A stretch of DNA of 64,000 nucleotides from Haemophilus parainfluenzae ATCC 33392 (GCF_031191205.1 NZ_CP133470.1:2057001-2121000), one strand, 5' to 3'; numbered from the stretch's first letter, positions 1 through 9,221 are shown. Made by a program: numbers and translations. Notes: generated by a model from the sequence alone, not told the origin.

Positions 1-795
1 AATAGCATCTAAAATACGTTCTCTCGGTGTCACATAGTGCGTTTTCGGATATACCGTAAAACGAGGAACAGCACCAAAACTTGTGCCCGTTAAAGGATCA
101 AATAAACTTAAACGTTCAATTTCATCATCAAATAATTCAATTCGTATCGCACGATCGTCCGATTCCGCAGGGAAAATATCAATCACTTCGCCGCGCACAC
201 GGAATGTACCACGCTGAAAGGCTTGATCGTTTCTTGTGTATTGTAATTCCGCCAACTTCGCTAAAATCTGACGTTGATTGATAATTGCACCTTGCTGTAA
301 ATGCAACATCATTTGTAAATAGCTATCTGGGTCCCCCAAACCATAAATCGCTGAAACAGATGCGACTACGATAGTATCTCGACGCTCCAAAAATGACTTC
401 GTAGCTGAAAGACGCATCTGTTCAATCTGATCATTAATAGAAGCATCTTTCTCAATAAAGGTATCACTACTCGGTACATAAGCTTCCGGCTGATAGTAAT
501 CATAGTATGAGACGAAATACTCCACCGCGTTTTCAGGAAAGAATGCTTTCATTTCTGCATAAAGCTGAGCAGCAAGGGTTTTATTTGGGGCAAGTAACAT
601 TGCTGGGCGATTTAACGTCGCGATAACATTTGCAATAGTAAAGGTTTTACCAGAGCCCGTTACCCCGAGAAGGGTTTGATGCGCCAAACCATCCTCTAAA
701 TTTTCGACTAATTTTTCGATTGCTTGGGGCTGATCACCGGACGGTTTAAAATCGGAATGAAGGATAAAAGGCTTCGTGTTAATTTTCTCTGCCAT
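1..795 (-). CDS. uvrB: UvrABC excision nuclease subunit B (5' part, cut by window edge)
   Basis: UvrB is the damage-verifying helicase-like subunit of nucleotide excision repair; it is loaded by UvrA and recruits UvrC. The frame is open from ATG at 795 to base 1, giving the first 265 of roughly 670 residues. Visible are the P-loop GVTGSGKT (residues 44-51) and the start of the signature beta-hairpin ([12 protein letters not shown], about 97-108), which clamps the damaged strand. The C-terminal helicase and UvrC-contact regions lie outside the window. A uptake-signal-like GTGTGGTCA lies just before the start. I saw no convincing LexA box (CTGT-N8-ACAG) upstream. Confidence 0.96.
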   Translation of the reverse strand, partial: MAEKINTKPFILHSDFKPSGDQPQAIEKLVENLEDGLAHQTLLGVTGSGKTFTIANVIATLNRPAMLLAPNKTLAAQLYAEMKAFFPENAVEYFVSYYDYYQPEAYVPSSDTFIEKDASINDQIEQMRLSATKSFLERRDTIVVASVSAIYGLGDPDSYLQMMLHLQQGAIINQRQILAKLAELQYTRNDQAFQRGTFRVRGEVIDIFPAESDDRAIRIELFDDEIERLSLFDPLTGTSFGAVPRFTVYPKTHYVTPRERILDAI

Positions 796-1058
796 AAGTG
801 TGGTCAATTTTTTTACTGTTTTAGAAGTGTGGTTATTTTAACACATTTATTACTCCAAATTGAGCGATAAAAATCCAAGTTTTACACACACTTAGGCGTG
901 TCAAGTCTTAAACACTTCAAAATTGAAAAATATTTTATTTTTTTTGCTGGACTTTATTTAACGTATTGATATTTAAACAAATATTACCGAATGGCTAATA
1001 GATGAGCAATTTGAGACAAAGCCAGTCTGCACCAGTGGTTGACCATTTTAAACAAAAA

Positions 1059-1093
1059 CAATCCACAAAGTTATCCACAGGCTTTGTGGATAG
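1059..1093. promoter_or_regulatory. DnaA-box cluster inside an inverted repeat
   Basis: A perfect strong DnaA box TTATCCACA (1071-1079) sits in the loop between exact inverted arms ATCCACAAAG (1061-1070) and CTTTGTGGAT (1082-1091). The arms themselves contain near-boxes: CAATCCACA at 1059-1067 (two mismatches) and, on the minus strand, CTATCCACA at 1085-1093 (one mismatch). The sequence match is directly visible. Binding by DnaA and any role (titration, local promoter control of the tRNA gene or uvrB) is inference. Nothing else here looks like oriC. Confidence 0.45.
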
Positions 1094-1135
1094 CAAAAAC
1101 GGTAAATTTTTTTGTAATTTTTTTCATTTTGAGTA

Positions 1136-1164
1136 TTGACAAGCGACAGGTCGCTCATTAAAAT
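1136..1164 (+). promoter_or_regulatory. sigma-70 promoter of tRNA-Asn
   Basis: A perfect -35 TTGACA (1136-1141) is followed by a 17-bp spacer and -10 TAAAAT (1159-1164). Immediately downstream is a GC-rich discriminator GCGCGCC (1165-1171), the pattern typical of stable-RNA promoters under stringent control. The mature tRNA begins about 25 bases further on. Confidence 0.8.
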
Positions 1165-1195
1165 GCGCGCCTATTCTTTGTAATACCAAATTTAT

Positions 1196-1271
1196 TCCTC
1201 CTTAGTTCAGTCGGTAGAACGGTGGACTGTTAATCCATATGTCGCAGGTTCGAGTCCCGCAGGAGGAGCCA
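1196..1271 (+). tRNA. tRNA-Asn (anticodon GTT)
   Basis: A 76-base cloverleaf with encoded CCA. The acceptor arms TCCTCCT (1196-1202) and AGGAGGA (1261-1267) pair fully, followed by discriminator G and CCA (1269-1271). The anticodon stem GTGGA/TCCAT encloses loop CTGTTAA with anticodon GTT at 1229-1231. The T-arm carries the standard GGTTCGAGTCC. It decodes AAC/AAU. It stands alone with its own promoter and terminator. Confidence 0.97.
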
Positions 1272-1340
1272 AATTTCTCTTTTGGTTTAGCTTTCGTTTG
1301 TCTCCTTTTACGAATCCTAAATTTGTAGCCAAAAGAATTT

Positions 1341-1370
1341 AAGCCCATCGTGTTGATGGGCTTTATTTTT
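1341..1370 (+). terminator. Rho-independent terminator after tRNA-Asn
   Basis: A 9-bp stem AAGCCCATC / GATGGGCTT (1341-1349, 1355-1363) with a 5-base loop is followed by TTATTTTT. It may also serve the convergent DUF695-RraB gene that ends at 1404. Confidence 0.8.
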
Positions 1371-1403
1371 ATCTAATCTATACTGATTTAATGAATTATC
1401 AGG

Positions 1404-2177
1404 CTAATTTAATGATGAACGATCATCCATTAAATTATCACATTCCCAGCCGATATAGTCGCCTGAAAACTCCATAGCTAATTTTTCAAAACGCTCTACC
1501 CAATCGAAGATCTCATTACTATCTAATGAAAGCTCTTGCTCCAATTTCACCATGAAATAAGGTTGTTCATCTTCTTCTGTTTGAATAGCTTGGCTAGAAT
1601 ATTTAAGAGTGTTAAAAGACACTTTTCCAAGCGTTAATTCATCCATGAAAGGGAACATTTTTTCTTCTTCATCAAAATGAAAAGTATGCTCAATCAAATA
1701 AGTATCGCTTAAATTGCGCCCTTTGCTATTCAGCATACTCAAAATCTCTTCTGTCGCATTTAATTTCATTTCCAATGGCGAAGCCAGTAAGAAATCGAAA
1801 TAGGTATCCCAATTGGGATCATCCTGCACATTGATCTCTGAAACAAAATCAAGCTGTTGAAGGGTTTCTTTAAGCAAAGCATCATGTTCACAATAAAAAT
1901 GCATTTTTGCCTGATGATTGCAAATAAAATGTCCAGCAAAGAAAACATTCGGAAGTGCGGTCAATTGTGCAAGGATTTTAAAAAGACGATTAATCAATTT
2001 TTCATATTCGTCTTCATTCGGCAAACCATCCTCATCTCCCTGATAAGGCACGGTAAATTGCACAACCTTACTGAGATGTTTACCATGATAAACATCTAAA
2101 TCTTCAATATTTGCGGTAAACACGGCAGGCATACCATTCACTTGTGAACGGTAATTCTGCCAATTTGCCATATCCAT
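1404..2177 (-). CDS. DUF695 / RraB-like two-domain protein (TIGR01619-type)
   Basis: A 257-residue cytoplasmic protein of unknown function found in Haemophilus next to xthA. The N-terminal half (to about residue 130) resembles DUF695. The C-terminal half (about 140-250) resembles RraB, the protein inhibitor of RNase E: it has the LIEHTFHF strand and ends with the GWECD turn and acidic tail. In enterobacteria RraB is a free-standing protein, so an RNase E connection here is inference. Start choice: ATG 2177 has AGGA seven bases upstream. Only nine bases separate it from the xthA stop, so the two are probably co-transcribed. Confidence 0.85.
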   Translation of the reverse strand: MDMANWQNYRSQVNGMPAVFTANIEDLDVYHGKHLSKVVQFTVPYQGDEDGLPNEDEYEKLINRLFKILAQLTALPNVFFAGHFICNHQAKMHFYCEHDALLKETLQQLDFVSEINVQDDPNWDTYFDFLLASPLEMKLNATEEILSMLNSKGRNLSDTYLIEHTFHFDEEEKMFPFMDELTLGKVSFNTLKYSSQAIQTEEDEQPYFMVKLEQELSLDSNEIFDWVERFEKLAMEFSGDYIGWECDNLMDDRSSLN

Positions 2178-2186
2178 GTTACTTTC

Positions 2187-2990
2187 CTATTTAAACTCTG
2201 CCCAGATTGGTGCGTGATCTGACGGTTTTTCCATCGCACGAATATCCAATGCAATACCGACATCCACGCAACGCTCTGCTAATTGATGATTAACTAAAAT
2301 ATGATCGATACGTAATCCACGGTTGTCATCAAAACCTTTTGAGCGATAATCAAACCACGAGAACTTGTCATTGACTGTTGGATTTAATTTGCGGAACGTA
2401 TCTTCCAATCCATAATCGTATAAACGTTGATACCATTCACGCTCTTCGGGTAAGAATGAACATTTACCGGTACGCAACCAACGTTTGCGGTTTTCATCGC
2501 CGATACCAATATCTAAATCAGTTGGACTGATATTCATATCACCCATAATTAAAACCGGATTAGCTTTATCGTGATCTTGCTCTAAATAACGTTGAAGATC
2601 CGCATAAAATTTTTCTTTTGCCGGAAACTTCGTTTCATGAGCACGACTTTCTCCTTGTGGGAAATAGCCATTAATTACCGTTAACAAACCAAACGGGGTT
2701 TCTAAATCCGCCATAATAATACGTTTTTGCGCATCTTCATTATCCGTTGGAAAACCACGTCGCACGGCTTTTGGTTCTTTTTTAGTTAACAGGGCAACAC
2801 CATAATGACCTTTTTGTCCATGGTGAAAAACGTGGTACCCCCAATTATCAGTAATTGTATAAGGAAAATCTTCATCCGCTACTTTGATTTCTTGTAAACC
2901 AATCACATCCGGTTGGTATTTTTCAATAATTGCTTCAAGTTGATGAGGGCGAGCACGTAAACCATTAATATTAAAAGAGATAAATTTCAT
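2187..2990 (-). CDS. xthA: Exodeoxyribonuclease III
   Basis: XthA is the major AP endonuclease and 3'-5' exonuclease/3'-phosphatase of base excision repair. The 267 residues match the usual length (about 268). Family motifs are in order: N-terminal [18 protein letters not shown] with the metal-binding Glu, [13 protein letters not shown], and C-terminal SDHAPIW with the catalytic Asp-His pair. It is upstream of the DUF695-RraB gene on the same strand and divergent from the antiporter gene at 3223. Confidence 0.97.
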   Translation of the reverse strand: MKFISFNINGLRARPHQLEAIIEKYQPDVIGLQEIKVADEDFPYTITDNWGYHVFHHGQKGHYGVALLTKKEPKAVRRGFPTDNEDAQKRIIMADLETPFGLLTVINGYFPQGESRAHETKFPAKEKFYADLQRYLEQDHDKANPVLIMGDMNISPTDLDIGIGDENRKRWLRTGKCSFLPEEREWYQRLYDYGLEDTFRKLNPTVNDKFSWFDYRSKGFDDNRGLRIDHILVNHQLAERCVDVGIALDIRAMEKPSDHAPIWAEFK

Positions 2991-3222
2991 TTTTGTTCCT
3001 AATTTAAAAAATTGAGTCTATTATACAAAATAATTGAAATCTTAACCGCACTTTTCCTCTTGTAACGGAAGAAGTTACGCCTATTAATGTAATTACTCTT
3101 CAGTTGCAATCAAATAAATTTTATCCTTCTTTCTCATTAAAATTTTTCCTAGAAACGCACTTTATAAATAAAAGTAACTTGCTTATACTTACAATGTTTT
3201 TATTACTCACTCGGATCATTTT

Positions 3223-4533
3223 ATGAATACTTATACTTACTTGTGTTTCCTGACCACAATAGCCATTCTTATTAGTTTTATCACCCGTAAGCTGAATGAT
3301 AATATCCAATATACGATTGCTATCACAGCCACTTCAATGGCGGGATCACTATTTCTCGTTTTGCTAGGTTATTTCAACTGGTTTAATTTAGATGATATTG
3401 CAACTCGTGTTATTGAACGTATTGATTTTAAAGATTTCTTATTGAACGGGATTTTAGGCTTTTTACTCTTTGCCGGTGCCTTGGGCATTAAACTTCCAGT
3501 CTTAAACAATCAAAAATGGGAAATTACCACTTTCGCGCTGTTCTCAACGCTTGCTTCCACCTTTTTTATTGGTTTTCTACTTTATGGCGTTGCCTTACTT
3601 TTCGGCTGGCATATTGATTTAATTTACTGCATCTTATTTGGTGCCCTCATATCGCCTGATGACCCGATTGCCGTACTTGCCATTATCAAAAACTTAAAAG
3701 CACCAAAGCGCTTATCTATGCAAGTGGAAGGCGAATCACTTTTTAATGATGGGATTGGCTTGGTAATTTTCACTACGGTTTTTGCCGTCGCATTTGGCGG
3801 ACATGAACCGACAGCAAGCGGCATTCTCCATTTATTTTTTAAAGAAGCTTTAGGTGGGATTGCATTTGGATTGGTTTTAGGTCTCTTCGCCCATTATCTG
3901 ATTTCAGCCACCGATGATGGTTCATTAGAAATTCTTTTGACCTTAATCGTACCCACTGCGGGCTTTATGCTTGCTAATCTCTTACACGTCTCAGGGGCAT
4001 TAGCGATGGTTGTCGCCGGGATTTTAATCGGGAATTGGACAAGATACACCGGCTTTTCTCAACAAAGCCAACGCTATTTAGATCACTTTTGGGAAATGAT
4101 CGATCACTTTCTCAATTCTTTACTCTTCATCTTGATCGGTTTAGCAATTTTATTGATTCATGTGTCTTGGCAAGGGTTAATCTTAATTTTCCTTGCTATT
4201 CCAGTGTGCTTAATCTGTCGCTATGTAAGTGTTTGGTTGCCATTCCAAGTCATGAAACGCTACCGTAAATACAACCCTTACACCATGAAAGTGCTCACTT
4301 GGGGCGCCTTACGAGGCGGATTAGCTCTGGCTATGGCACTTTCTATTCCAAGTGGTCAATTTTATATTGAAGGATTAGAAATGGATGTTCGCGATCTTAT
4401 TTTAGGTATGACGTATGCAGTAGTGGCATTCTCAATTCTCGTGCAAGGCATGACAATTGAAACCTTAATTCGTAAATCAAAAGAAGCTACCATGCGTGAA
4501 CGTGGCTATACAGGTATCGGATTAGCGAAATAA
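3223..4533 (+). CDS. Na+/H+ antiporter, CPA1 (NhaP-like) family
   Basis: A 436-residue inner-membrane protein with about 12 predicted hydrophobic segments. The CPA1 core motifs are SPDDPIAV at residues 144-151 and EGESLFNDGIGLV at 169-181; the paired acidic residues form the ion-binding site in this family. It lacks the long cytoplasmic regulatory tail of YjcE/NHE-type members, ending with a short basic/acidic tail. It would exchange Na+ (possibly K+) for H+ in pH and salt homeostasis; the exact ion is not deducible. The start ATG at 3223 has a weak ribosome binding site. Confidence 0.88.
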   Translation: MNTYTYLCFLTTIAILISFITRKLNDNIQYTIAITATSMAGSLFLVLLGYFNWFNLDDIATRVIERIDFKDFLLNGILGFLLFAGALGIKLPVLNNQKWEITTFALFSTLASTFFIGFLLYGVALLFGWHIDLIYCILFGALISPDDPIAVLAIIKNLKAPKRLSMQVEGESLFNDGIGLVIFTTVFAVAFGGHEPTASGILHLFFKEALGGIAFGLVLGLFAHYLISATDDGSLEILLTLIVPTAGFMLANLLHVSGALAMVVAGILIGNWTRYTGFSQQSQRYLDHFWEMIDHFLNSLLFILIGLAILLIHVSWQGLILIFLAIPVCLICRYVSVWLPFQVMKRYRKYNPYTMKVLTWGALRGGLALAMALSIPSGQFYIEGLEMDVRDLILGMTYAVVAFSILVQGMTIETLIRKSKEATMRERGYTGIGLAK

Positions 4534-4543
4534 TCAATAAAGT

Positions 4544-5221
4544 TTATATCGTTGGCTCAGTGTTTACTGAGCCAAATTTTTGAATCTGAGACATGACACC
4601 GTCAAGATGCCACCACTCCCCTTCTTTAGGAAGAGTAAACACATCAAATGCCTGACCTTTAAATTCAAATTGCAATCTTGCAGCGTGCAAATAAGTGCGG
4701 TCAATATTTTCAGTGTTTTTACCATAAAGCAGATCCCCTAAAATTGGGCTCCCTAAGCTTTTCATCGCAACACGCAATTGATGGGTTTTACCGGTTTGTG
4801 GCTTTAAGATAAATAACCGTAAATTAGGCTCACAACTTACACTTTCAAAACGCGTAATTGCGGGGTTTTCTTTCGATTGGCAAAGTTTCCAAGCTCCATT
4901 ACGAACCTTTTGCATATCGCCGACAATCAATCCTTGTTTCTTTTTGGGCTTTTGATTGCTGAGTGCAAGGTAAGTCTTTTGGATATGGTGTTCAGAAAAA
5001 AGTCGGAAAAATTCAGCTGCACTTTCGGCATTTAGTGCCAAAATAAGTAAACCTGATGTCACTTTATCTAATCGATGAACAAGCCAAACTTGTGGCACGC
5101 CAAGCTGCTCGGCAAGCAAAGTGGTTAAACCAATTTCGCTTTGATCTTTATGCACGCTCAACCCACAAGGCTTGTAAATAATGATAAAATCATCGGTCTG
5201 ATAAACAATGTCTAATTTCAT
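4544..5221 (-). CDS. RluA-family RNA pseudouridine synthase
   Basis: A 225-residue pseudouridine synthase with no S4 domain. The catalytic motif HRLDKVTSGLL starts at residue 49 with nucleophile Asp52; the later KTHQLRVAMKSLG segment is also typical. It converts uridine to pseudouridine in rRNA or tRNA, but the target of this short Haemophilus subfamily is not known to me. Shorter than RluA/RluC/RluD of E. coli. A uptake signal lies directly before its start codon at 5222. Convergent with the antiporter gene and divergent from cls. Confidence 0.88.
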   Translation of the reverse strand: MKLDIVYQTDDFIIIYKPCGLSVHKDQSEIGLTTLLAEQLGVPQVWLVHRLDKVTSGLLILALNAESAAEFFRLFSEHHIQKTYLALSNQKPKKKQGLIVGDMQKVRNGAWKLCQSKENPAITRFESVSCEPNLRLFILKPQTGKTHQLRVAMKSLGSPILGDLLYGKNTENIDRTYLHAARLQFEFKGQAFDVFTLPKEGEWWHLDGVMSQIQKFGSVNTEPTI

Positions 5222-5239
5222 AAGTGCGGTTAAAAATTA

Positions 5240-6700
5240 ATGAATTTTGAACATATTATACTGGTTTATATTATTCCCGTGTTAATTTGGGTGGCAGTTA
5301 TTTCTGTCACCTTGCGTTTGCTCGTCAAAAAACAAGCGGTTTCTGCTACGTTGTCATGGCTGATGATTATCTATCTTGTGCCACTGATTGGCGTTATTGC
5401 TTATTTAATTTTTGGTGAGATAAAACTCGGTACTCGACGAGCCAAAGTATTTCAATCATTAAAACCTAAATATACACAATGGCTTCAGCAACTGTCTGGG
5501 CAAAAAGATCTGGTCGCACATTCCCAGGATCCTCGTTATCGTGCCTTATTTAAACTAGTCCACCATCGCTTAGGTATTCCAAACATTCGAGGTAATGAAT
5601 TACATATTCTTGATACACCAGAAAGCATCATTCAAAGTATCATTCGTGATATTCAACAAGCGCGTCATTCCATTAATATGGTGTTTTATATTTGGAGTAA
5701 TGATGGATTAATTGATGAGGTGAGACAAGCCTTAGAAGAAGCCGTACAACGCGGGGTTAAAGTTTGCCTTTTACTCGATTCCGTTGGCAGTCATGCTTTT
5801 TTGAAAAGCCCGATTTGTAAAGAAATGCGAGCGAAAGGCATTGAAATTACTGAGGCGCTTCATGTAAATTTATTCCGGATGTTCTTCAGTCGAATTGATT
5901 TACGCCAACATCGTAAAATCATCATCATTGATAATCAAATTGCCTACACAGGCAGTATGAATATGGTAGATCCGAATTTCTTCAAGCAAGATAGCAACGT
6001 AGGCAATTGGATAGACGTGATGGTGCGAATCAACGGTCCTGTTTCGCCAATTTTAAATAGCTTACATGCTTGGGATTGGGAAATTGAAACGACAGAAGAA
6101 TTACCCCTGTTATTACCAAATTACCCGCTCGTGGAAATTGATGATAATGACACCCATTCTGTGCAAGTCATTGCGAGCGGTCCTGCGTTCCCAGATGACT
6201 TAATTGCGCAATCTCTTGCAACAGTTATTTATGCGGCAAAAGAAAGTATTGTGATCACATCACCTTACTTTGTGCCAAGTCACAATATTGCTGAAGCATT
6301 ACGTATTGCCGCATTCCGTGGTGTTGATATCACGCTTATTTTACCTAAAAACAATGACTCCTTGATGGTTCGTTGGGCGAGTCGAACATTCTTTGATGAT
6401 TTACTCGAAGCTGGCGTCAAAATTTATCATTTTGAAGCAGGGCTTCTGCATACTAAAAGTGTGTTAATCGATAATAAACTTGCACTCGTTGGTACAGTAA
6501 ATATGGATTTACGTAGCTTCTTGCTTAACTTTGAAATCACTGTTGCTGTAGAAGATCGTAATTTTGCCAATGAAGTCGCTACACTTCATGAAAATTATTT
6601 AGCGAATTCTTCTGCACTCAATATGCAAGAATGGATCAATCGTCCTTTCTATCATCGAATCATAGAGCGGTTATTTTTCTTGTTTAGTCCATTACTCTAA
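5240..6700 (+). CDS. cls: Cardiolipin synthase
   Basis: Makes cardiolipin from phosphatidylglycerol at the inner membrane. Two N-terminal membrane helices (residues 5-27 and 36-58) precede two phospholipase-D domains. The HKD motifs are intact: H224-x-K-x4-D231 (HRKIIIID) and H404-x-K-x4-D411 (HTKSVLID), each followed by the G-S/T-x-N strand. At 486 residues it is the normal ClsA length. It lies alone between the divergent RluA-type gene and the convergent NhaC-type gene, with its own terminator. Confidence 0.95.
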   Translation: MNFEHIILVYIIPVLIWVAVISVTLRLLVKKQAVSATLSWLMIIYLVPLIGVIAYLIFGEIKLGTRRAKVFQSLKPKYTQWLQQLSGQKDLVAHSQDPRYRALFKLVHHRLGIPNIRGNELHILDTPESIIQSIIRDIQQARHSINMVFYIWSNDGLIDEVRQALEEAVQRGVKVCLLLDSVGSHAFLKSPICKEMRAKGIEITEALHVNLFRMFFSRIDLRQHRKIIIIDNQIAYTGSMNMVDPNFFKQDSNVGNWIDVMVRINGPVSPILNSLHAWDWEIETTEELPLLLPNYPLVEIDDNDTHSVQVIASGPAFPDDLIAQSLATVIYAAKESIVITSPYFVPSHNIAEALRIAAFRGVDITLILPKNNDSLMVRWASRTFFDDLLEAGVKIYHFEAGLLHTKSVLIDNKLALVGTVNMDLRSFLLNFEITVAVEDRNFANEVATLHENYLANSSALNMQEWINRPFYHRIIERLFFLFSPLL

Positions 6701-6719
6701 TTTTCACAATAAATACAAG

Positions 6720-6750
6720 AAGGGCGTACATAAGTACGCCCTTTCTTTTT
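6720..6750 (+). terminator. Terminator after cls
   Basis: A 10-bp stem AAGGGCGTAC / GTACGCCCTT (6720-6729, 6734-6743) with loop ATAA is followed by TCTTTTT. Confidence 0.85.
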
Positions 6751-6761
6751 ATCTTTTATGA

Positions 6762-8282
6762 TTAACGTTTTTTCACGATAAACACCAAAGCTACTAAAAC
6801 AGCTGCTGTTGTCACAAATCCAGCTAAACCAGATTCTGTAAAGCCAACCACAATGTAGCCCACAGCACTTGCTGTCGCAACAGTTGCCGCATAAGGTAAT
6901 TGTGTCGTGACGTGATCCATGTGGTTACATTTTGCTCCAGTTGATGACAGAATCGTTGTATCCGAAACCGGTGAACAGTGGTCGCCACATACCGCGCCAG
7001 CCATGACGGCAGATAGGCAAGGAAGTAATAACTCTGGAGCAGAGTTGGTCGCCATTGCAGCTGCGATTGGTAACATAATGCCAAATGTCCCCCAACTTGT
7101 CCCGGTTGAGAATGCCATTGCTGAACCAAGGATAAATAAAATCACAGGTAAAAATTGAACAGGAATACTGCCACTCACTAAAGAAGATAAGTATTTACCG
7201 GTTTGTGCATCACCCACCACTTTATTGATTGTCCACGCAAAGAATAGGATTGCAATTGCACCTAACATAGATTTAATACCGGCAATCCACGCTTTTCCGT
7301 ATTCTTGTAAAGAAACTTGACGCTCAAGAATAATCAATAATGTTGACATAGCAACCGCACTTGAACCACCAACAACAAGCGAAATACCTACTGTTGTATT
7401 TTCAAATGCACCTAAGAGGCTAAATGGTTTTCCATCTGCCGCTAAAGCCTCACTACCCGTATGAATCATCATGAAAACAGTGACGGTAATTAAGACTAAA
7501 ATCGGTAAAATTAAGTTGCGAACTTTACCTTTCACACCTTCAATGACTTCTTCTTTATAATCTCGCTCCATAGCTAATTTTTCATGACGTGCCATTGATG
7601 CAATATCAAAGGAGAAATAAGCCACAAAGAACACCATCAATAATGAGAAAATCGCATAGTAGTTCATTGAACTCATGGCAACGAATGCCCCCATCGGTGT
7701 ATAAGAGGTAATAGAATATGTCGCCAATAGACCTGCCACGAGTGTAATAATGTATGCACCCCAGCTTGATACCGGCATCATGACACACATTGGTGCAGCA
7801 GTGGAGTCAAGGATATACGCTAATTTAGCACGAGAAACTTTAAAACGATCGGTTACTGGACGTGCAATGGCACCCACTGCAAGACTATGGAAATAATCAT
7901 CAATAAAGGTTACAAACACTAAAGATGCCGCTAATAATTTCGCACCACGACGACCTTTAATTTTATTTTGTGCCCACTCAGCAAATGCACGGTTGCTGCC
8001 TGATACGGTTAAAAGTGCGGTCAATACGCCAAGTAAAACTAAGAAAAAGACGATATTCATATTTGAATTCATGCCTTCTTCGCTACTATAAACTAATGCC
8101 ACAACATTATCTTTTAAATAAATAAGTGCATTCAATGGGTTGAAATCAACCAACATTAACGCACCGACAATAATCCCTGCACTGAGGGAGACCAAAACCC
8201 GACGAGTTGCAATTGCTAAAATAATCGCAAGCAATGCGGGTATAATTGAATAAATAGATGAAGAATAATCGACTAGTTCCAT
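6762..8282 (-). CDS. NhaC-superfamily transporter, probable lysine transporter (LysW-type)
   Basis: A 506-residue inner-membrane protein with about 11-12 hydrophobic segments and NhaC-superfamily motifs: FIDDYFHSLAVG (near 125), GTSWGTFG (near 400) and GDHCSPVSDTTILSS (near 440). By sequence alone it would be called a Na+/H+ antiporter. However, its mRNA starts with a clear lysine riboswitch (8346-8517), and NhaC-type genes under L-box control have been proposed as lysine importers (LysW). Lysine uptake is therefore the better functional guess, though not shown by the sequence. The start ATG (8280-8282) is inside a leader hairpin, annotated separately. Confidence 0.9.
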   Translation of the reverse strand: MELVDYSSSIYSIIPALLAIILAIATRRVLVSLSAGIIVGALMLVDFNPLNALIYLKDNVVALVYSSEEGMNSNMNIVFFLVLLGVLTALLTVSGSNRAFAEWAQNKIKGRRGAKLLAASLVFVTFIDDYFHSLAVGAIARPVTDRFKVSRAKLAYILDSTAAPMCVMMPVSSWGAYIITLVAGLLATYSITSYTPMGAFVAMSSMNYYAIFSLLMVFFVAYFSFDIASMARHEKLAMERDYKEEVIEGVKGKVRNLILPILVLITVTVFMMIHTGSEALAADGKPFSLLGAFENTTVGISLVVGGSSAVAMSTLLIILERQVSLQEYGKAWIAGIKSMLGAIAILFFAWTINKVVGDAQTGKYLSSLVSGSIPVQFLPVILFILGSAMAFSTGTSWGTFGIMLPIAAAMATNSAPELLLPCLSAVMAGAVCGDHCSPVSDTTILSSTGAKCNHMDHVTTQLPYAATVATASAVGYIVVGFTESGLAGFVTTAAVLVALVFIVKKR

Positions 8283-8307
8283 TAAGTTATACCTAATAAT
8301 TTAATGG
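8279..8307 (-). promoter_or_regulatory. Start-codon/RBS-masking hairpin of the lysine-riboswitch gene
   Basis: In the RNA, CCATTAA (8301-8307) pairs perfectly with TTAATGG (8279-8285), the latter containing the AUG start codon; the 15-base loop holds the likely Shine-Dalgarno AGGU. Formation of this 7-bp helix would block initiation. No terminator with a U-run is evident between the aptamer and the gene, so the riboswitch probably acts on translation. The helix is seen directly; the coupling to the aptamer is inference. Confidence 0.55.
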
Positions 8308-8345
8308 AGACAACGGCAAGAAAAGACACAATGATGACCAGACCG

Positions 8346-8517
8346 AACCGTAGCGCTCCATAGTTAACACACAAAAACTATGACAGTCACGTTCCTTTCG
8401 AAGACGTGACCAACCGAATAAGATGACGCCTATTCGATTTCGGCAATCATTCCTTTCCTTTCCCTTCAACGCTATCCACTCTAGGAAAATACTTATAATG
8501 ACCGCACCTCTACTGTT
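8346..8517 (-). promoter_or_regulatory. Lysine riboswitch (L-box) aptamer
   Basis: Reading the minus strand, the leader has the conserved L-box blocks in order: AGAGGTGCGGTC, AGTATTTTCC, GTGGATAG, GAAGGGAAAGGAAAGGAA, GATTGCCGAA, CTGTCA and TGGAGCGCTAC. The ends pair to form P1: AACAGTAG (8510-8517) with CTACGGTT (8346-8353), with one A/G mismatch. Internal helices are also seen, such as GTCACGT (8404-8410) with ACGTGAC (8386-8392). It binds lysine and shuts expression of the downstream transporter gene when lysine is plentiful. Confidence 0.92.
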
Positions 8518-8816
8518 GTATAGGATGTGGAAAGATTACATTAAAACGAATAACATTACCAATAAAATCTTATCATCTTAGATAAAATTTTCTTTTTTTC
8601 AAAAAAGTTACATGTATTGTTAACATTTTATGAACTATTATTACAATAAATACTCAATTACAAAGTAGGGAATATTTATCGTTATTGTCATAATGAAGTC
8701 TGACCAATTAATTTTGAGTTTTAATTGCAAGATTTAATATTTACCTAACTTCTACTTTTCGTTATTATAGCTAACAGAGATAAATTAAATATTCACACAT
8801 CATATAGGGGTTATTT
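8518..8816. other. Divergent promoter region lysine-transporter / hns
   Basis: AT-rich spacer with no convincing coding frame. It must contain the promoter of the lysine-riboswitch transcript (minus strand), which I could not place. For hns (plus strand) a weak promoter may be TTTACC (8740-8745), 17-bp spacer, TATTAT (8763-8768). The richness in A/T tracts is what H-NS itself prefers to bind, so autoregulation is plausible but not shown. Confidence 0.4.
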
Positions 8817-9221
8817 ATGAATGAATTGACAAAAGGTTTAACAAATCTTCGAAGTTTACGTGCTGCGGTACGTGATTTAACATTAGAGCAAGCAGAGAGC
8901 TCACTTTTAAAATTACAAACTGCAATTGAAGAAAAGCGTGCTCAAGCCGCGGAAATTGAACAAGCAGAACAAGAACGTCGAGCACGTATTGCAAAATATA
9001 AAGAATTAATTAAACAAGAAGGCATCACTGCTGAAGAATTAACTGCAATTATTGGTGCTGCATCTTCTTCAATTCGTAAAAAACGTGAACCTCGTCCAGC
9101 AAAATACAAATATACTGATGAAACTGGTCAAGAGAGAACATGGACTGGCCAAGGTCGTACACCTCGTGTGATTCAAAAGGCCTTAGATAAAGGTGTTTCT
9201 TTAGCTTCTTTTGAAATCTAA
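8817..9221 (+). CDS. hns: H-NS family nucleoid-associated protein
   Basis: A 134-residue xenogeneic-silencer/nucleoid protein. Residues about 1-65 are the charged coiled-coil oligomerisation region; the C-terminal DNA-binding domain carries TWTGQGRTP at residues 108-116, with the QGR hook that enters the minor groove of AT-rich DNA. Length is typical (E. coli H-NS 137). A ribosome binding site AGGGG lies before the ATG. A strong terminator follows, so it is monocistronic. Confidence 0.95.
   Translation: MNELTKGLTNLRSLRAAVRDLTLEQAESSLLKLQTAIEEKRAQAAEIEQAEQERRARIAKYKELIKQEGITAEELTAIIGAASSSIRKKREPRPAKYKYTDETGQERTWTGQGRTPRVIQKALDKGVSLASFEI

Larger units (their letters stand above)
796..1195. other. 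400-bp intergenic region uvrB / tRNA-Asn
   Basis: No coding frame is convincing here. It should hold the uvrB promoter (minus strand) and holds the tRNA-Asn promoter (plus strand, 1136-1164). Its middle (1059-1093) carries a cluster of DnaA-box-like sequences in a 10-bp inverted repeat, annotated separately. The remainder is AT-rich with T-runs and nothing else I recognise. Confidence 0.6.

Noticed and set aside
81-281. A 66-residue plus-strand frame within uvrB
   Set aside because: It lies opposite clearly conserved UvrB sequence; no independent support.
796-900. LexA (SOS) box for uvrB
   Set aside because: No CTGT-N8-ACAG palindrome was found; CTGT occurs but the other half is missing.
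1059-1093. Chromosomal replication origin
   Set aside because: Only one perfect DnaA box, no flanking AT-rich unwinding element with many boxes, and no dnaA, mnmG or rnpA gene nearby.
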